NCBI GenBank assembly: GCA_002505345.1
Contig: DAUY01000011.1
Location: 122,458 to 186,457 of the forward strand
Source: Methanomassiliicoccaceae archaeon UBA370
Lineage (GTDB): Archaea; Thermoplasmatota; Thermoplasmata; Methanomassiliicoccales; Methanomethylophilaceae
Direction of reading: 5' to 3'
DNA: 64,000 bases
This document shows positions 26,223-35,419 of the stretch, one piece after another. The first letter of the stretch is position 1. Each line of letters begins with the position of its first letter. The notes under the pieces are model-generated. The model was not told the origin of the DNA. It worked only from the letters and a program-made list of their open reading frames with translations, and did not search any database. The translations under genes were made by a program, and so were the position numbers.

Positions 26223-26876
26223 TCAAAGGGTGCAGGAATCGCACATCGATGCTATTTTGCAGATATGGCACTGCGGACGGTTGGGTCTGCATACCTCCTG
26301 TCCGTGGCGCACGAGGTATCTGTTTATGTCGGTCCACCTGTCTTCGGGGGTGATCTCCATCAAGGCGAATTCCGTCTCCTCCGGGGTCTTCGTTTTCACA
26401 AGACCCATCAGGTTCGCTATCCTGTGGACGTGGGTATCGACGCATATCGCAGGTATGCACATGGCATAGGACCTTACGCATGCTGCGGTCTTCCTTCCGA
26501 CCATCGGCAGCTTGAGGAGTTCCTCCGTCTCGTCCGGCACTCTCCCGCCATATTCCGACTTCAGTATATTGCAGCAATCTACGATGGCCTTGGCCTTCTG
26601 ATTGGGAAATCCCGCGGGCCGCACCAGATTGGAAACCTCTCCGACGTCCGCCTCCGCTATAGCGTCCATCGTGGGGAATGCTGTGAAAAGTCGGTCGGAG
26701 GCCTTTCGGGTGTTGTCGTCCTTCGTCCTCTGGGACAGTATCGTCGCTATAAGCACGTGGAAAGGGTCGCAGGGCCACTCCGGGTTCAGACCTTCCGAGG
26801 ACCTTCCGGGGTATGCCCCGACTTTGTACTCCTCAGACAGCGTGTCGAGGATCCAGGATATGTCTTTTCCAACCAC
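26223..26876 (-). CDS. nth: Endonuclease III-like DNA glycosylase/AP lyase
   Basis: 217 residues. The helix-hairpin-helix is LPMVGRKTAACVRS with the catalytic Lys, the catalytic Asp is in CVDTHVHRIANLMGLV, and the end has a [4Fe-4S] set CRPNRPQCHICKIASMC (C-x6-C-x2-C-x5-C). It removes oxidised pyrimidines and cuts abasic sites. The ATG at 26876 lies 91 nt inside the folC gene; a later start would trim the first helix. Confidence 0.93.
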   Translation of the reverse strand: MVGKDISWILDTLSEEYKVGAYPGRSSEGLNPEWPCDPFHVLIATILSQRTKDDNTRKASDRLFTAFPTMDAIAEADVGEVSNLVRPAGFPNQKAKAIVDCCNILKSEYGGRVPDETEELLKLPMVGRKTAACVRSYAMCIPAICVDTHVHRIANLMGLVKTKTPEETEFALMEITPEDRWTDINRYLVRHGQEVCRPNRPQCHICKIASMCDSCTL

Positions 26877-28129
26877 TTCAGCGCATCTCCGGCCATGTAG
26901 AAAGAGCCGGTCACCAATATCAATTCATCGGACTCGCGGATTGCCAGGGCCAGCTCCATGGCTTCTGCCACATCGCCCTTCACTGCTACAACATCCGAGT
27001 ATCTGGCCATGGTCTCCGATATCTTATCCAACGGTGCAGCTCTGACGGAGTCCGGTTTTGTCAGTATTATCCTCTTGGAAATTTCGGATATGTTCTTGGA
27101 TATATGGTCGACGTCCTTGTCGCCCAGTATCCCGAAGACGACCAGGACCTTTCCGTATATGTCGCCGACATCCGAGCTCAGACACGAAGAGCCGGCGAAG
27201 GTATGGGAAACGTCCACGATGAAGGGGGTACCTTCGACCCGCTGCATCCTGCATGGCCAGTTGATGTTTCTGAGCCCCGGTTTGATCCTGCACCTGCACC
27301 TGTAACCGTATATGCCTGTCTTGGAGAGAGCCTCTATCGCCAAGGAAGCGTTCCTGGCCTGGTGCTTTCCGGGGACCGACACGAAATACTCTTCTTCCTT
27401 GTATGTGAAGCATGTTCCTTCCTCGGAGACCGAGATCAGACCGATGTCTTCCGGGTCAACGCGCGTAAGTGGTGCATTTTTTTCCTCTGCGACCTTTTTT
27501 ATCACCGAGAATGCGGGCTCCGGGTTGATCGTTACGCAGGGCACACCTTCCTTGATTATGCCCGCCTTCTCAAAAGCGATCTCCTCTAAGGTATTGCCGA
27601 GATATTCGGTGTGCTCCATGCTTATGTTGTTTATGACGCAGACCTCTGGCACTATGACATTGGTTGCATCGTATCTTCCTCCCATCCCCACTTCTACAAC
27701 TGCGTATTCTACTCCTTTTTCTTTGAAATAGAGGAAAGCTATGGCCGTGGTTACCTCGAAAAAGGTGCACAGCATGCCCTCTCCGGCCATTGACCTGACA
27801 TGGGGGACGGTGACCGAAGCCATGTATGCCAGCTCCTCGTCGGTTATGTGTGTCCCGTCGACAGATATCCTCTCGTTGAAGTTCATTATGTGGGGGGACG
27901 TAAACAGCCCTGTCCTGACCTTTCCGTCGATAAGCACCCCGGATATCATCGCGCAGACCGACCCCTTTCCATCGGTCCCTGCCACATGGATGCTTCTGAA
28001 TGATTCCTGGGGATTACCGATGCGACGAAGCAGTTCAGCGATGTTTCTGAGCCCGAGCTTTATCCCGTGCACGCTAAGACCGTACAGCCAGTCAAGGAAC
28101 TTCTCCTTGTCTGCTTTCTCAATGCTCAC
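26786..28129 (-). CDS. folC: Folylpolyglutamate/dihydrofolate synthase family protein
   Basis: 447 residues of the Mur-ligase-like FolC family. ATP site: HVAGTDGKGSVCAMIS. Other landmarks are FTSPHIMNFNERI, YAVVEVGMGGRYDATNV, SMEHTEYLGNTLEEIAFEKAGI and GILGDKDVDHI. It joins glutamate to a pteroate or folate. The start is GTG. It overlaps nth by 91 nt; the last 30 residues (rich in S, T, R, K) lie in this overlap. Folate use fits the folate-type C1 metabolism proposed for Methanomassiliicoccales. Confidence 0.9.
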   Translation of the reverse strand: MSIEKADKEKFLDWLYGLSVHGIKLGLRNIAELLRRIGNPQESFRSIHVAGTDGKGSVCAMISGVLIDGKVRTGLFTSPHIMNFNERISVDGTHITDEELAYMASVTVPHVRSMAGEGMLCTFFEVTTAIAFLYFKEKGVEYAVVEVGMGGRYDATNVIVPEVCVINNISMEHTEYLGNTLEEIAFEKAGIIKEGVPCVTINPEPAFSVIKKVAEEKNAPLTRVDPEDIGLISVSEEGTCFTYKEEEYFVSVPGKHQARNASLAIEALSKTGIYGYRCRCRIKPGLRNINWPCRMQRVEGTPFIVDVSHTFAGSSCLSSDVGDIYGKVLVVFGILGDKDVDHISKNISEISKRIILTKPDSVRAAPLDKISETMARYSDVVAVKGDVAEAMELALAIRESDELILVTGSFYMAGDALKWLEKTYPGSSTRCLRSTKSGHTPEGPRKV

Positions 28130-28161
28130 GAAAGCTGATTACAGGAATCCGATATAAACTA

Positions 28162-29067
28162 TCAGTCCAGCTCTTCTCTGCATATCTCGGAGATGTATTG
28201 GGACTGGGTCATGCCTCTCCTCTTGGCTGATGCTTTGATCAGGTCTGTGGTCCCTGAACCGTACTGTGCAGCCTTTTTGCTTTTTGTCGAAAGAAAATCC
28301 AGGCCCATCTCTGAGGCCAGCTCTTTCAGGACCGCCTTCCTGGAGCTCTCGTCCCTCGGCTCGAGGATTCCGAACGGTATTGAGCGGGCAGCTTCGATCA
28401 CGTCCGGGTCCGTGAAGGGCCTGACGATCTCCTTACCGAAAAAATCCGCCGCCCGGTCTTCGTGTTCGACGACCTCGGTGAGAAGCCTTTCCATGTCCTC
28501 CGAGCTTTTCCTCCTGAATTCGTCCTCTCTCATCCCGATGTACTTATGATATCCGGCGAAGAGCTCGTCCGAGCCCATTCCTCCCAGTATTGTCCTTTCC
28601 GAAGACTCCTTGGTGACACAGAACGTCGGGACCTCGAACGAAAGGGTCAGCGGGGAGGTCGTGCGGGTAACACGGACCATCTCTCTTAAGATGTCCTCGA
28701 TGTTCCCTTCGTAAAGGCGTATGCGCCTCCATTGAAGGCCGAGTTTGGTATGGTCTTCTTCCGAATTCTCCATGTCGTACGAGTTGTCGGACCCCGCCGT
28801 GTACAGAACCGCATTGCGGGCGTATTTTGATGCCAGGGCAGCGACCAGTCCGGAGTCCAGACCTCCCGAGAACGCCACTGCGACATCCTTGCCGCATACA
28901 GCTCTTCTTACTGCCGAATCCAGGGCCTTGCCGACCCTTTCAGAATATACGCTCACGGCCACATATCCCGTCGACGGATGATAAAACCCGCTGTCGCCTA
29001 TCTTTATGCGCTTAGAGTGCAAGACTTCCGACAGTATTATTACTGCCTGATTGCGATTGGGGGCCAT
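28162..29067 (-). CDS. Asparagine-synthase-like ATP pyrophosphatase domain protein
   Basis: 301 residues. It has the PP-loop VAVAFSGGLDSGLVAALA and SERTILGGMGSDELFAGYHKY, as in the synthetase half of asparagine synthase, but no N-terminal glutaminase domain. It probably adenylates a carboxylate and transfers an amine; the substrate is unknown and need not be aspartate. The ATG at 29067 overlaps the nikR ATG on the opposite strand within CCATGG, so a later start (TTG at the LHSKRIKIG segment) is possible. Confidence 0.8.
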   Translation of the reverse strand: MAPNRNQAVIILSEVLHSKRIKIGDSGFYHPSTGYVAVSVYSERVGKALDSAVRRAVCGKDVAVAFSGGLDSGLVAALASKYARNAVLYTAGSDNSYDMENSEEDHTKLGLQWRRIRLYEGNIEDILREMVRVTRTTSPLTLSFEVPTFCVTKESSERTILGGMGSDELFAGYHKYIGMREDEFRRKSSEDMERLLTEVVEHEDRAADFFGKEIVRPFTDPDVIEAARSIPFGILEPRDESSRKAVLKELASEMGLDFLSTKSKKAAQYGSGTTDLIKASAKRRGMTQSQYISEICREELD

Positions 29068-29506
29068 GGACGGCGTCACCCGCATAGGTGTTTCACTTGA
29101 GCCCGAGCTTCTGAAGGAGTTCGACGAATCGATATCGAGCAAAGGATACGTAAGCAGGTCCGAGGCGATAAGGGACCTGGTCCGAGATTCTCTGGCGGAA
29201 AGCGAGTGGAAGAACGAGGAAGAGCATATGGTGGGCGTCATCGTGATGGTGTACGACCACAACGTAACCAACGTGGGGGACAAACTGACCAACATCCAGC
29301 ACGACCACTCGGGCAACGTGAACACGTCGATACACGTTCACCTGGACCACGACCGCTGCATGGAGATACTCATTGTAGAGGGAAAACTCGGTTCCCTCAA
29401 GAAGCTGGCCTCGGAGATAACGTCGATAAAGGGCGTGCTCAGGGGAAGGCTCACGATGGTCTCCCCCAAGTCTGGCAACATGCACCACCTGGGCGCACGC
29501 AAGTGA
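29066..29506 (+). CDS. nikR: Nickel-responsive regulator NikR
   Basis: 146 residues. A ribbon-helix-helix DNA-binding part (TRIGVSLEPELLKEFDESI...YVSRSEAIRDLVRD) is followed by the ACT-like nickel domain with SIHVHLDHDRCMEIL, which gives the His-x-His and Cys nickel ligands of NikR. It represses nickel uptake genes when nickel is abundant. A TATA-like TATTATTA at about 29034 suggests a short leader. Nickel matters here for hydrogenase and coenzyme F430. Confidence 0.93.
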   Translation: MDGVTRIGVSLEPELLKEFDESISSKGYVSRSEAIRDLVRDSLAESEWKNEEEHMVGVIVMVYDHNVTNVGDKLTNIQHDHSGNVNTSIHVHLDHDRCMEILIVEGKLGSLKKLASEITSIKGVLRGRLTMVSPKSGNMHHLGARK

Positions 29507-29508
29507 CC

Positions 29509-30048
29509 TTACATCAGGCTGAGGCCCATTATGGCCGTTCCTACCTCCGGGTCCTGAGGGTATCCGTACCGGGACTTGATGATGCAGTCGGTACTGGTAG
29601 CGGGGAAGAACAGCAGGGCCTCCGAAACGCCGTCTTCCTCTGAGAATCCATGGTATCTCTGCGAGACCATGACCATCCGGACCTCCGACCCCATGTCCGC
29701 ATTGGGGTACAGAACGAAGTCTTCCGAAAGCCAGATCAGACCTTCTTTCTCCTCGAACTGGGACTTTTTGCATTCGGCGACGTCCTGGCCTACGATGTTC
29801 CCCTCTCCGTCTTTCATAAACATTATGCTGTCATCGGGATGCTCGAAAGAATAATCGCAGTAGATGCACAGCTTGATCTCCTTCGAAAGGCACTCAAGCA
29901 TCGCCTCGTTCTCGATGGGCATGCCGAGGGCGCCCACCACTTGGCTCTCCTCGTCTTTTATGACATTGATCAGTTCTTCGTCGATGAGGACTATCTGCCT
30001 GACCCCTCTATGCTTACTCAGGGATTCGATTATCGCTTCTACGGACAT
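29509..30048 (-). CDS. Hypothetical protein
   Basis: 179 residues, not recognised. It begins MSVEAIIESLSKHRGVRQIVLIDEE and contains LCIYCDYSFEHPDDSIMFMKDGEGN and VLYPNADMGSEVRMVMVSQRY. It is acidic and likely cytosolic, with no membrane helix. The C-x2-C of IYCDYS is not enough for a zinc call. It lies tail to tail with nikR (2-nt gap) and divergent from topA. Confidence 0.6.
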   Translation of the reverse strand: MSVEAIIESLSKHRGVRQIVLIDEELINVIKDEESQVVGALGMPIENEAMLECLSKEIKLCIYCDYSFEHPDDSIMFMKDGEGNIVGQDVAECKKSQFEEKEGLIWLSEDFVLYPNADMGSEVRMVMVSQRYHGFSEEDGVSEALLFFPATSTDCIIKSRYGYPQDPEVGTAIMGLSLM

Positions 30049-30148
30049 ACAGTGTCGTACCGCGTGCGCAGTACTTAATCAGATATCATTACGCATGCAT
30101 AATGCCAATCGCCAATGGTTAAATAATGCCTAATGTGTCGCTTGTCCG

Positions 30149-32464
30149 ATGAAAAAACTGATAATCACTGAGAAAGCCAACGCTGCCAGGAGGATATCGA
30201 CTATCCTTTCTGACGGCAATTATTCCACCAAAAAGGTCGGGGGGGCTTCGGTGATTTCCTTCTCTGCTGGAGACGATGAGTATGAGGTCATAAGTCTCAG
30301 GGGGCACATACTGGAGCTCGACTATCCTCCGGAATACAACAACTGGTCCGACGGGACCCCCACGGATCTGGTCTATGCGCCACAGGTGAAGACCGTCCGC
30401 GTCAAATCCATTCTGGGAAACATAAGGGATTCCGCTGACTCTGCAGATCAGATCATTATCGCCACCGACTACGACCGGGAAGGGGAGCTCATCGGCATGG
30501 AGACAGTTGTCGCCGCGGGCGTCGATATGTCCAAGGTCAGAAGGGCAAAGTTCAGCGCGCTCACTAAGTCGGAGATCGAGGCTGCTTTTTCGGACCTCGC
30601 ACTTCCGGACAAACCCCTGGCAGACGCCGCAGAGGCCAGGCAGATAATTGACCTGACCTGGGGCGCCGTTCTCACGAGACAGATCTCCCTAGCGTCAGGG
30701 CAGGTCGGAAATAACTTCATGTCCGTCGGGCGCGTACAGAGCCCCACTCTCAAACTGCTCGTCGACAAGAACGAGGAGATAGAGAACTTCAAGTCCAAGC
30801 CTTTCTGGAACGTCGTCGGGCGCTTCGGCATCCTGGCGTTCCAGGGTCAGCACGCCGGCAACCCTTTCTGGGAAGAGGGGAACGCCAAGGATGTTCTGGC
30901 CCGCACTTCCTCTGCAAAAACAGGAACGGTGACCGAATTCGAGATTAAGGAAAAGGAGGAGTACAGGCCCCCGCCCTTCGACACCACCCAGATGCAGGTC
31001 GAGGCGAACAAGATCGGGATCCCCCCGACGACAGCCATGAAATTGGCAGAAGACCTCTACACAGGAGGATATATCTCATATCCACGTACCGAGAACACCG
31101 AATATCCGAAGAGCATCAGCATACGCGGCGTCTTGGAGAAACTCAGGGAGTCCGACTTCAAAGACGAGGTAGAAGAGATACTGGCACAGGAGAAGATCTA
31201 CCCCTCCAAAGGAAAGAGGCGCACCACCGACCATCCCCCCATCTACCCCACCGCGGCCGCCAGCTCGGCAAAGATGAAGGGCGACAAATGGAAGCTGTAC
31301 GAGCTCATAGTACGGAGGTTTATGGCCACCGTCGCTCCTTCGGCCGTAGCCGAGATCACAGAATGCACCGTCGAAGTGAACGAAGAAGAGTTCAAATGCG
31401 AAGGCTATAAACAAAAATCAAAGGGCTGGAAGAAATACTACGGCAAATACATCAAGTCAAAGGATTCCTCGGTACCGAAAATGAAGGTCGGAGATGTCAT
31501 CGATGTGCGCTCCGTATCCATCGAAGAATCGGAGACGAAACCGCCATTCCGGTACAACCAGGGTTCGCTGATCCAGGAGATGGACAGGCTTCAGCTGGGC
31601 ACCAAAAGTACCAGGCACGACATTATCGCGAAGCTTTTCTCCAGGAACTATGTCCAGGGAAACCACCTCATCCCCACGGCCGGCGGAATTGCGCTGACCA
31701 AAGCGCTTGAGAGACACGGAGGAGGGATAACCGAACCTGACATGACCGCCAAACTCGAATCTGACATGGTGAAGATCGGCAACGGCGAAAGCACCCTCGA
31801 CGGCGTAGTGAAAGAATCGCAGGACATGCTGTTCACCGTCTCAGAGAAGATCTCTGCAGAAAAAGAGGCCATAGGTAACGAGATCAAGACGGCCCTCAGG
31901 ACCCAGCAGCACATTGGACTTTGCACGGCCTGCGGCAACAACCTAACGATCAAGAAATCGAAGAACGGGAACTTCATAGGGTGCGACGGATATCCCGAAT
32001 GCACCTGTTCCTACCCGCTTCCGCGCGGAGCCATGGTCCAGACGACCGAATCCGTGTGCCCGGTTTGCGGACTGCCCCAGCTCAAGGTCATCAGGAAGGG
32101 CAATCCTCCCCTCATGCAATGCATCGATCCGAAGTGCTCTTCCAATACCGAACGCACGTTCCTCGGCGACTGCCCGACTTGCGGCAAGGGGAAGATCAGG
32201 ATGATGTATTCCAAGGCGGGAAAGAGGTTCGCAGGCTGCACCGAATGGCCGGCCTGCACCCAGACCTATCCACTCAGGCCGAGGGGCAGCATAGTTCCCA
32301 CTGACAAGAAATGCGAACTCTGCGGATCGCCTGTGATCCTGTTCGGAAAGTCCGAGGACTGCATCAATCCCGACTGTCCGGGAAAGCAGAAGGCTAAGCC
32401 CGAGAAAAAAGCGGCAGTGAAGAAGACGGCTGTCAAAAAGGCCGTTCCCGTCAAAAAAGAGTGA
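30149..32464 (+). CDS. topA: DNA topoisomerase I (type IA)
   Basis: 771 residues. The Toprim part is KKLIITEKANAARRIS...IIIATDYDREGELIGMETV. The catalytic tyrosine is Tyr311 in GGYISYPRTENTEYP. After residue about 585 come four zinc-ribbon units (CTACGN, CPVCG, CPTCG, CELCG) and a Lys/Ala-rich tail. It relaxes negative supercoils through a 5'-phosphotyrosine link. The TATA-like AAATAATG at about 30121 and an ATG at 30149 fit a leaderless message. Confidence 0.95.
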   Translation: MKKLIITEKANAARRISTILSDGNYSTKKVGGASVISFSAGDDEYEVISLRGHILELDYPPEYNNWSDGTPTDLVYAPQVKTVRVKSILGNIRDSADSADQIIIATDYDREGELIGMETVVAAGVDMSKVRRAKFSALTKSEIEAAFSDLALPDKPLADAAEARQIIDLTWGAVLTRQISLASGQVGNNFMSVGRVQSPTLKLLVDKNEEIENFKSKPFWNVVGRFGILAFQGQHAGNPFWEEGNAKDVLARTSSAKTGTVTEFEIKEKEEYRPPPFDTTQMQVEANKIGIPPTTAMKLAEDLYTGGYISYPRTENTEYPKSISIRGVLEKLRESDFKDEVEEILAQEKIYPSKGKRRTTDHPPIYPTAAASSAKMKGDKWKLYELIVRRFMATVAPSAVAEITECTVEVNEEEFKCEGYKQKSKGWKKYYGKYIKSKDSSVPKMKVGDVIDVRSVSIEESETKPPFRYNQGSLIQEMDRLQLGTKSTRHDIIAKLFSRNYVQGNHLIPTAGGIALTKALERHGGGITEPDMTAKLESDMVKIGNGESTLDGVVKESQDMLFTVSEKISAEKEAIGNEIKTALRTQQHIGLCTACGNNLTIKKSKNGNFIGCDGYPECTCSYPLPRGAMVQTTESVCPVCGLPQLKVIRKGNPPLMQCIDPKCSSNTERTFLGDCPTCGKGKIRMMYSKAGKRFAGCTEWPACTQTYPLRPRGSIVPTDKKCELCGSPVILFGKSEDCINPDCPGKQKAKPEKKAAVKKTAVKKAVPVKKE

Positions 32465-32466
32465 GT

Positions 32467-32754
32467 TTAGAATTCGGCTACCGGGTCTTCGCCGCTGAAG
32501 TGTCTGTTCATGGAGTCGATCTCTTCGGAGATTCGTCTGTTGCGGCAGTGGGTGCATTCCAGCTTTTTGCCTATGCTTAGTTTCAGGCCCATCTCCGACC
32601 GGTCAAGCCAGACTATCCTGCCACACTCGCAGTAGACGTTCATCATGCCGTCGATGCGTATCCTGTCCAACGTGTAACTCGGCAGTCCGTCGATGCAGTG
32701 CCCTGCCGAATATGCTGAGTCCCCTATCTTACTTCCCCCGATGATAGGCTCCAA
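32467..32754 (-). CDS. Small putative zinc-binding protein
   Basis: 95 residues, not recognised. Two cysteine pairs, VYCECGRIVWLD and LECTHCRNRR, are about 30 residues apart and suggest a zinc ribbon. It is tail to tail with topA (2-nt gap). The function is unknown. It could bind nucleic acid, since short zinc-ribbon proteins often do. Confidence 0.6.
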   Translation of the reverse strand: MEPIIGGSKIGDSAYSAGHCIDGLPSYTLDRIRIDGMMNVYCECGRIVWLDRSEMGLKLSIGKKLECTHCRNRRISEEIDSMNRHFSGEDPVAEF

Positions 32755-32943
32755 ACAAGGCCTCTACACCCATCCACAGATGCCTCGGGAAGCGCCTTCA
32801 CTTCCTATCTTTAGAGCGGATATAAGCTTTCTGTTACCATATCTGGGAGGGTGCATACGATGCTCCCAAAGTGTATTATAGTGTATATTATTTCGTAACA
32901 CAATAATAATATTCGGGGCTGAGGCGCCCTATTTTGGTGTGCT

Positions 32944-34140
32944 TTACAGCAGTCCGTTCTGCTTCATGTGCTCCAGTTGCCTGAGCACGTACTCGCGGAC
33001 ATCCTTGGGCTTAACCTCAGGGGTAATCCTCTTTCCATCCTTGAGCACGGGCCTTTCGATCATTTCCATCGCGTGGCCGCACTCGCACCTTATCTCGTCG
33101 TCCGGAGCGAGAGATACGCCCATGGTGTAGCAGTGCGGGCAACGGTAGGGGTACTTGCGGCCGGCGAACTTCCCTCTCTTCGATATCGGTTCGCCATCCT
33201 TCTCGACCAGGTCCATCGAGAAGTCCAGTGTCGGGGCGTTGGAGATAGACGTTCCCACGCCGAAGCTGGAGACGCATGTGTCTGCCAGTTTCGCGACGGT
33301 GTCCTCGTCCAGGCCGCCGGATACGATTATCTTGACATGCTTGAACCCGTTCATGTCCATCTCCCAGCGGACCTCGTCGATGAGCTCCTTGAAATTTCCT
33401 CTCCTGGAACCGGGCGTGTCGAGTCTGACGCCCACCAGGTTCTTTACGGACCTGCAGGCCTCGATGGCCGCGCTGCGTTCGTCGGAGAACGTGTCTATCA
33501 GCATGATGCGCGGGACCTTGGGGTCGATGACCTCGTCGAAAGCCCTGAAGGCGGCGTCGTTGCTGCCCATCATGAGCGTGAGTGCATGCGGCACGGTCCC
33601 CAGCGGCTCCTTGCCGATGATGTCTCCCCCTATACCGGAAGATACGTCGTCGCATCCCCCTATGTATGCGGAACGGTCCAGGACGCCTGCGATCCCCGGG
33701 TGCATCCTCCTGTTGCCGAATGCTATTACCGGCTTTCCCTGGGCGGCCATTTTCACCCTCGATGCCTTGGTGGCAACGCCTGTGGGCTGGCATATCATGC
33801 CCAGGATTGCCGTTTCCATGACTCCGAAGTCGACATAGTTGCCTTCGAAATTCATTACGGGGACCCTTACGCTTGCGGGGGTGCGGGCACGGAATATCGT
33901 CCCCTCCGGAATCGCGTATACCGAGACATCGTTTCCCTCCGATAGGCGCATTACCTCTTCAAGGCCGCAGAACACCGCCCATTCCCAACCGCGGGGCAGC
34001 GAGCTGCTGGTGAACTCTGCGCGGACCTTCGTACCGTCCAACCCTTTGGCCTTAAGTATCTGTTTTGTGCGATCGAAGTACACATCCATCGTGTATCCGT
34101 CTCTGATATCCTTCTCGTCGGCGATGAAGAGCTTATCCAT
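32944..34140 (-). CDS. pncB: Nicotinate phosphoribosyltransferase
   Basis: 398 residues. FLFVSSSLP-type openings are replaced by EFTSSSLPRGWEWAVFCGLEEV; LMGSNDAAFRAFDEVIDP, VGVRLDTPGSRRGNF and KIIVSGGLDEDTVAKL fit the archaeal PncB family that makes nicotinate mononucleotide from nicotinate and PRPP for NAD salvage. A C-terminal zinc-like part is present (YRCPHCYTMG...IRCECGHAMEM). It is four nt downstream of eno, in one operon. Confidence 0.9.
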   Translation of the reverse strand: MDKLFIADEKDIRDGYTMDVYFDRTKQILKAKGLDGTKVRAEFTSSSLPRGWEWAVFCGLEEVMRLSEGNDVSVYAIPEGTIFRARTPASVRVPVMNFEGNYVDFGVMETAILGMICQPTGVATKASRVKMAAQGKPVIAFGNRRMHPGIAGVLDRSAYIGGCDDVSSGIGGDIIGKEPLGTVPHALTLMMGSNDAAFRAFDEVIDPKVPRIMLIDTFSDERSAAIEACRSVKNLVGVRLDTPGSRRGNFKELIDEVRWEMDMNGFKHVKIIVSGGLDEDTVAKLADTCVSSFGVGTSISNAPTLDFSMDLVEKDGEPISKRGKFAGRKYPYRCPHCYTMGVSLAPDDEIRCECGHAMEMIERPVLKDGKRITPEVKPKDVREYVLRQLEHMKQNGLL

Positions 34141-34144
34141 TGTA

Positions 34145-35410
34145 TCAGAACCTGAATGCCTTGATGCCCGGGAAGACGGCTTTAGAGCCCAGTTCTTCCT
34201 CGATCCTAAGAAGCCTGTTGTATTTGGCCGTGCGTTCGCCGCGGGCGGGGGCCCCTGTCTTGATCTGTCCGGAACCCCATCCTACCGACAGGTCCGCTAT
34301 GGTCGTGTCCTCCGTCTCCCCGGAGCGGTGGGACACCACGACGTGGTAGCCGTTGGCGAAGCTCGTCTCTGCGGCCTGCCCGGATTCGGTGACCGTTCCG
34401 ATCTGATTGACCTTAAGCAGGAGGGCGTTCGCAGCTCCGGCGCTTATCCCGCGTTTGAGCCTCTCCGTGTTGGTTACGAAAATATCGTCTCCCACTATCT
34501 GCACGTCTTTGCCGATTTTTCTCGTCAGGTCGGCGGTGGAATCGAAATCGTCCTCGAAGAATGGGTCCTCGATGCTTATTATCGGGAATTCTTTGGAAAG
34601 CTCTATGTAGTGGTCGGTGAGCTCGCCTGCGGTGAGGCTGAGGCCGTCCACCTCATACTTCCCGTCGATGAAGAACTCGGAAGATGCCGCGTCAATTGCC
34701 AGGAATACGTCCTTCCCCGGCCTGTATCCTGCGTCGGATGCCGCCTGAGATATTGTTTCCAGGGCCTGGGCGACCGTGTCCACTGGAGGCGCGAAACCTC
34801 CCTCGTCTCCGATGTTCACAGCCGAGGCTCCGTACTTTTTCGACAGCAGCTTCTTCAGGGACATGTACACCTCCGAGGCCATCCTCAGGCACTCGGAGAA
34901 GTTCGGGGCCCCTGCAGGGACCAGCATGCACTCCTGTATCTTCAGGTTCCCCCCGGCGTGCTTTCCGCCGTTGATTATATTGAACATCGGGACCGGGAGG
35001 GTCGCATGGTCGCCGCCTATATGCTCGTATACCGGCATGTGGCGAGCCATCGCTCCGGCCTTTGCGACGGCCAGCGATGTCGCCACCGTGGCGTTCGCAC
35101 CGAGCCGTTTCTTGTTCGGAGTGCCGTCAAGGTCTATCATCGCCACATCCACCGCATCCTGGTCCGAAGGGTCCATCCCCACGATGCGCGAAGCTATGTC
35201 CGCTCTGACATTTCCTACAGCTTTGAGGACTCCTTTCCCGCCGTATCTTTCGCCGCCGTCCCTGAGCTCGTGGGCCTCCCATGTGCCTGTGGACGCCCCC
35301 GAGGGAGCTATGGCCCTGATTTTGTGTCCTGCTACAGTGATCTCGGCCTCGACCGTGGGGTTACCCCTCGAATCAAGAACCTCTCTTGCCCATACTTTCT
35401 CGATCTTCAT
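34145..35410 (-). CDS. eno: Enolase
   Basis: 421 residues. It has all enolase landmarks: RGNPTVEAEI, SGASTGTWEAHELRDG, the metal ligands in AIDAASSEFF, SIEDPF and IVGDDIFVTN, the catalytic Lys in LLLKVNQIGTVTE, and VVSHRSGETEDTTIADL. It interconverts 2-phosphoglycerate and phosphoenolpyruvate, mostly for gluconeogenesis in a methanogen. Confidence 0.97.
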   Translation of the reverse strand: MKIEKVWAREVLDSRGNPTVEAEITVAGHKIRAIAPSGASTGTWEAHELRDGGERYGGKGVLKAVGNVRADIASRIVGMDPSDQDAVDVAMIDLDGTPNKKRLGANATVATSLAVAKAGAMARHMPVYEHIGGDHATLPVPMFNIINGGKHAGGNLKIQECMLVPAGAPNFSECLRMASEVYMSLKKLLSKKYGASAVNIGDEGGFAPPVDTVAQALETISQAASDAGYRPGKDVFLAIDAASSEFFIDGKYEVDGLSLTAGELTDHYIELSKEFPIISIEDPFFEDDFDSTADLTRKIGKDVQIVGDDIFVTNTERLKRGISAGAANALLLKVNQIGTVTESGQAAETSFANGYHVVVSHRSGETEDTTIADLSVGWGSGQIKTGAPARGERTAKYNRLLRIEEELGSKAVFPGIKAFRF

Positions 35411-35419
35411 TTAAAAGCC

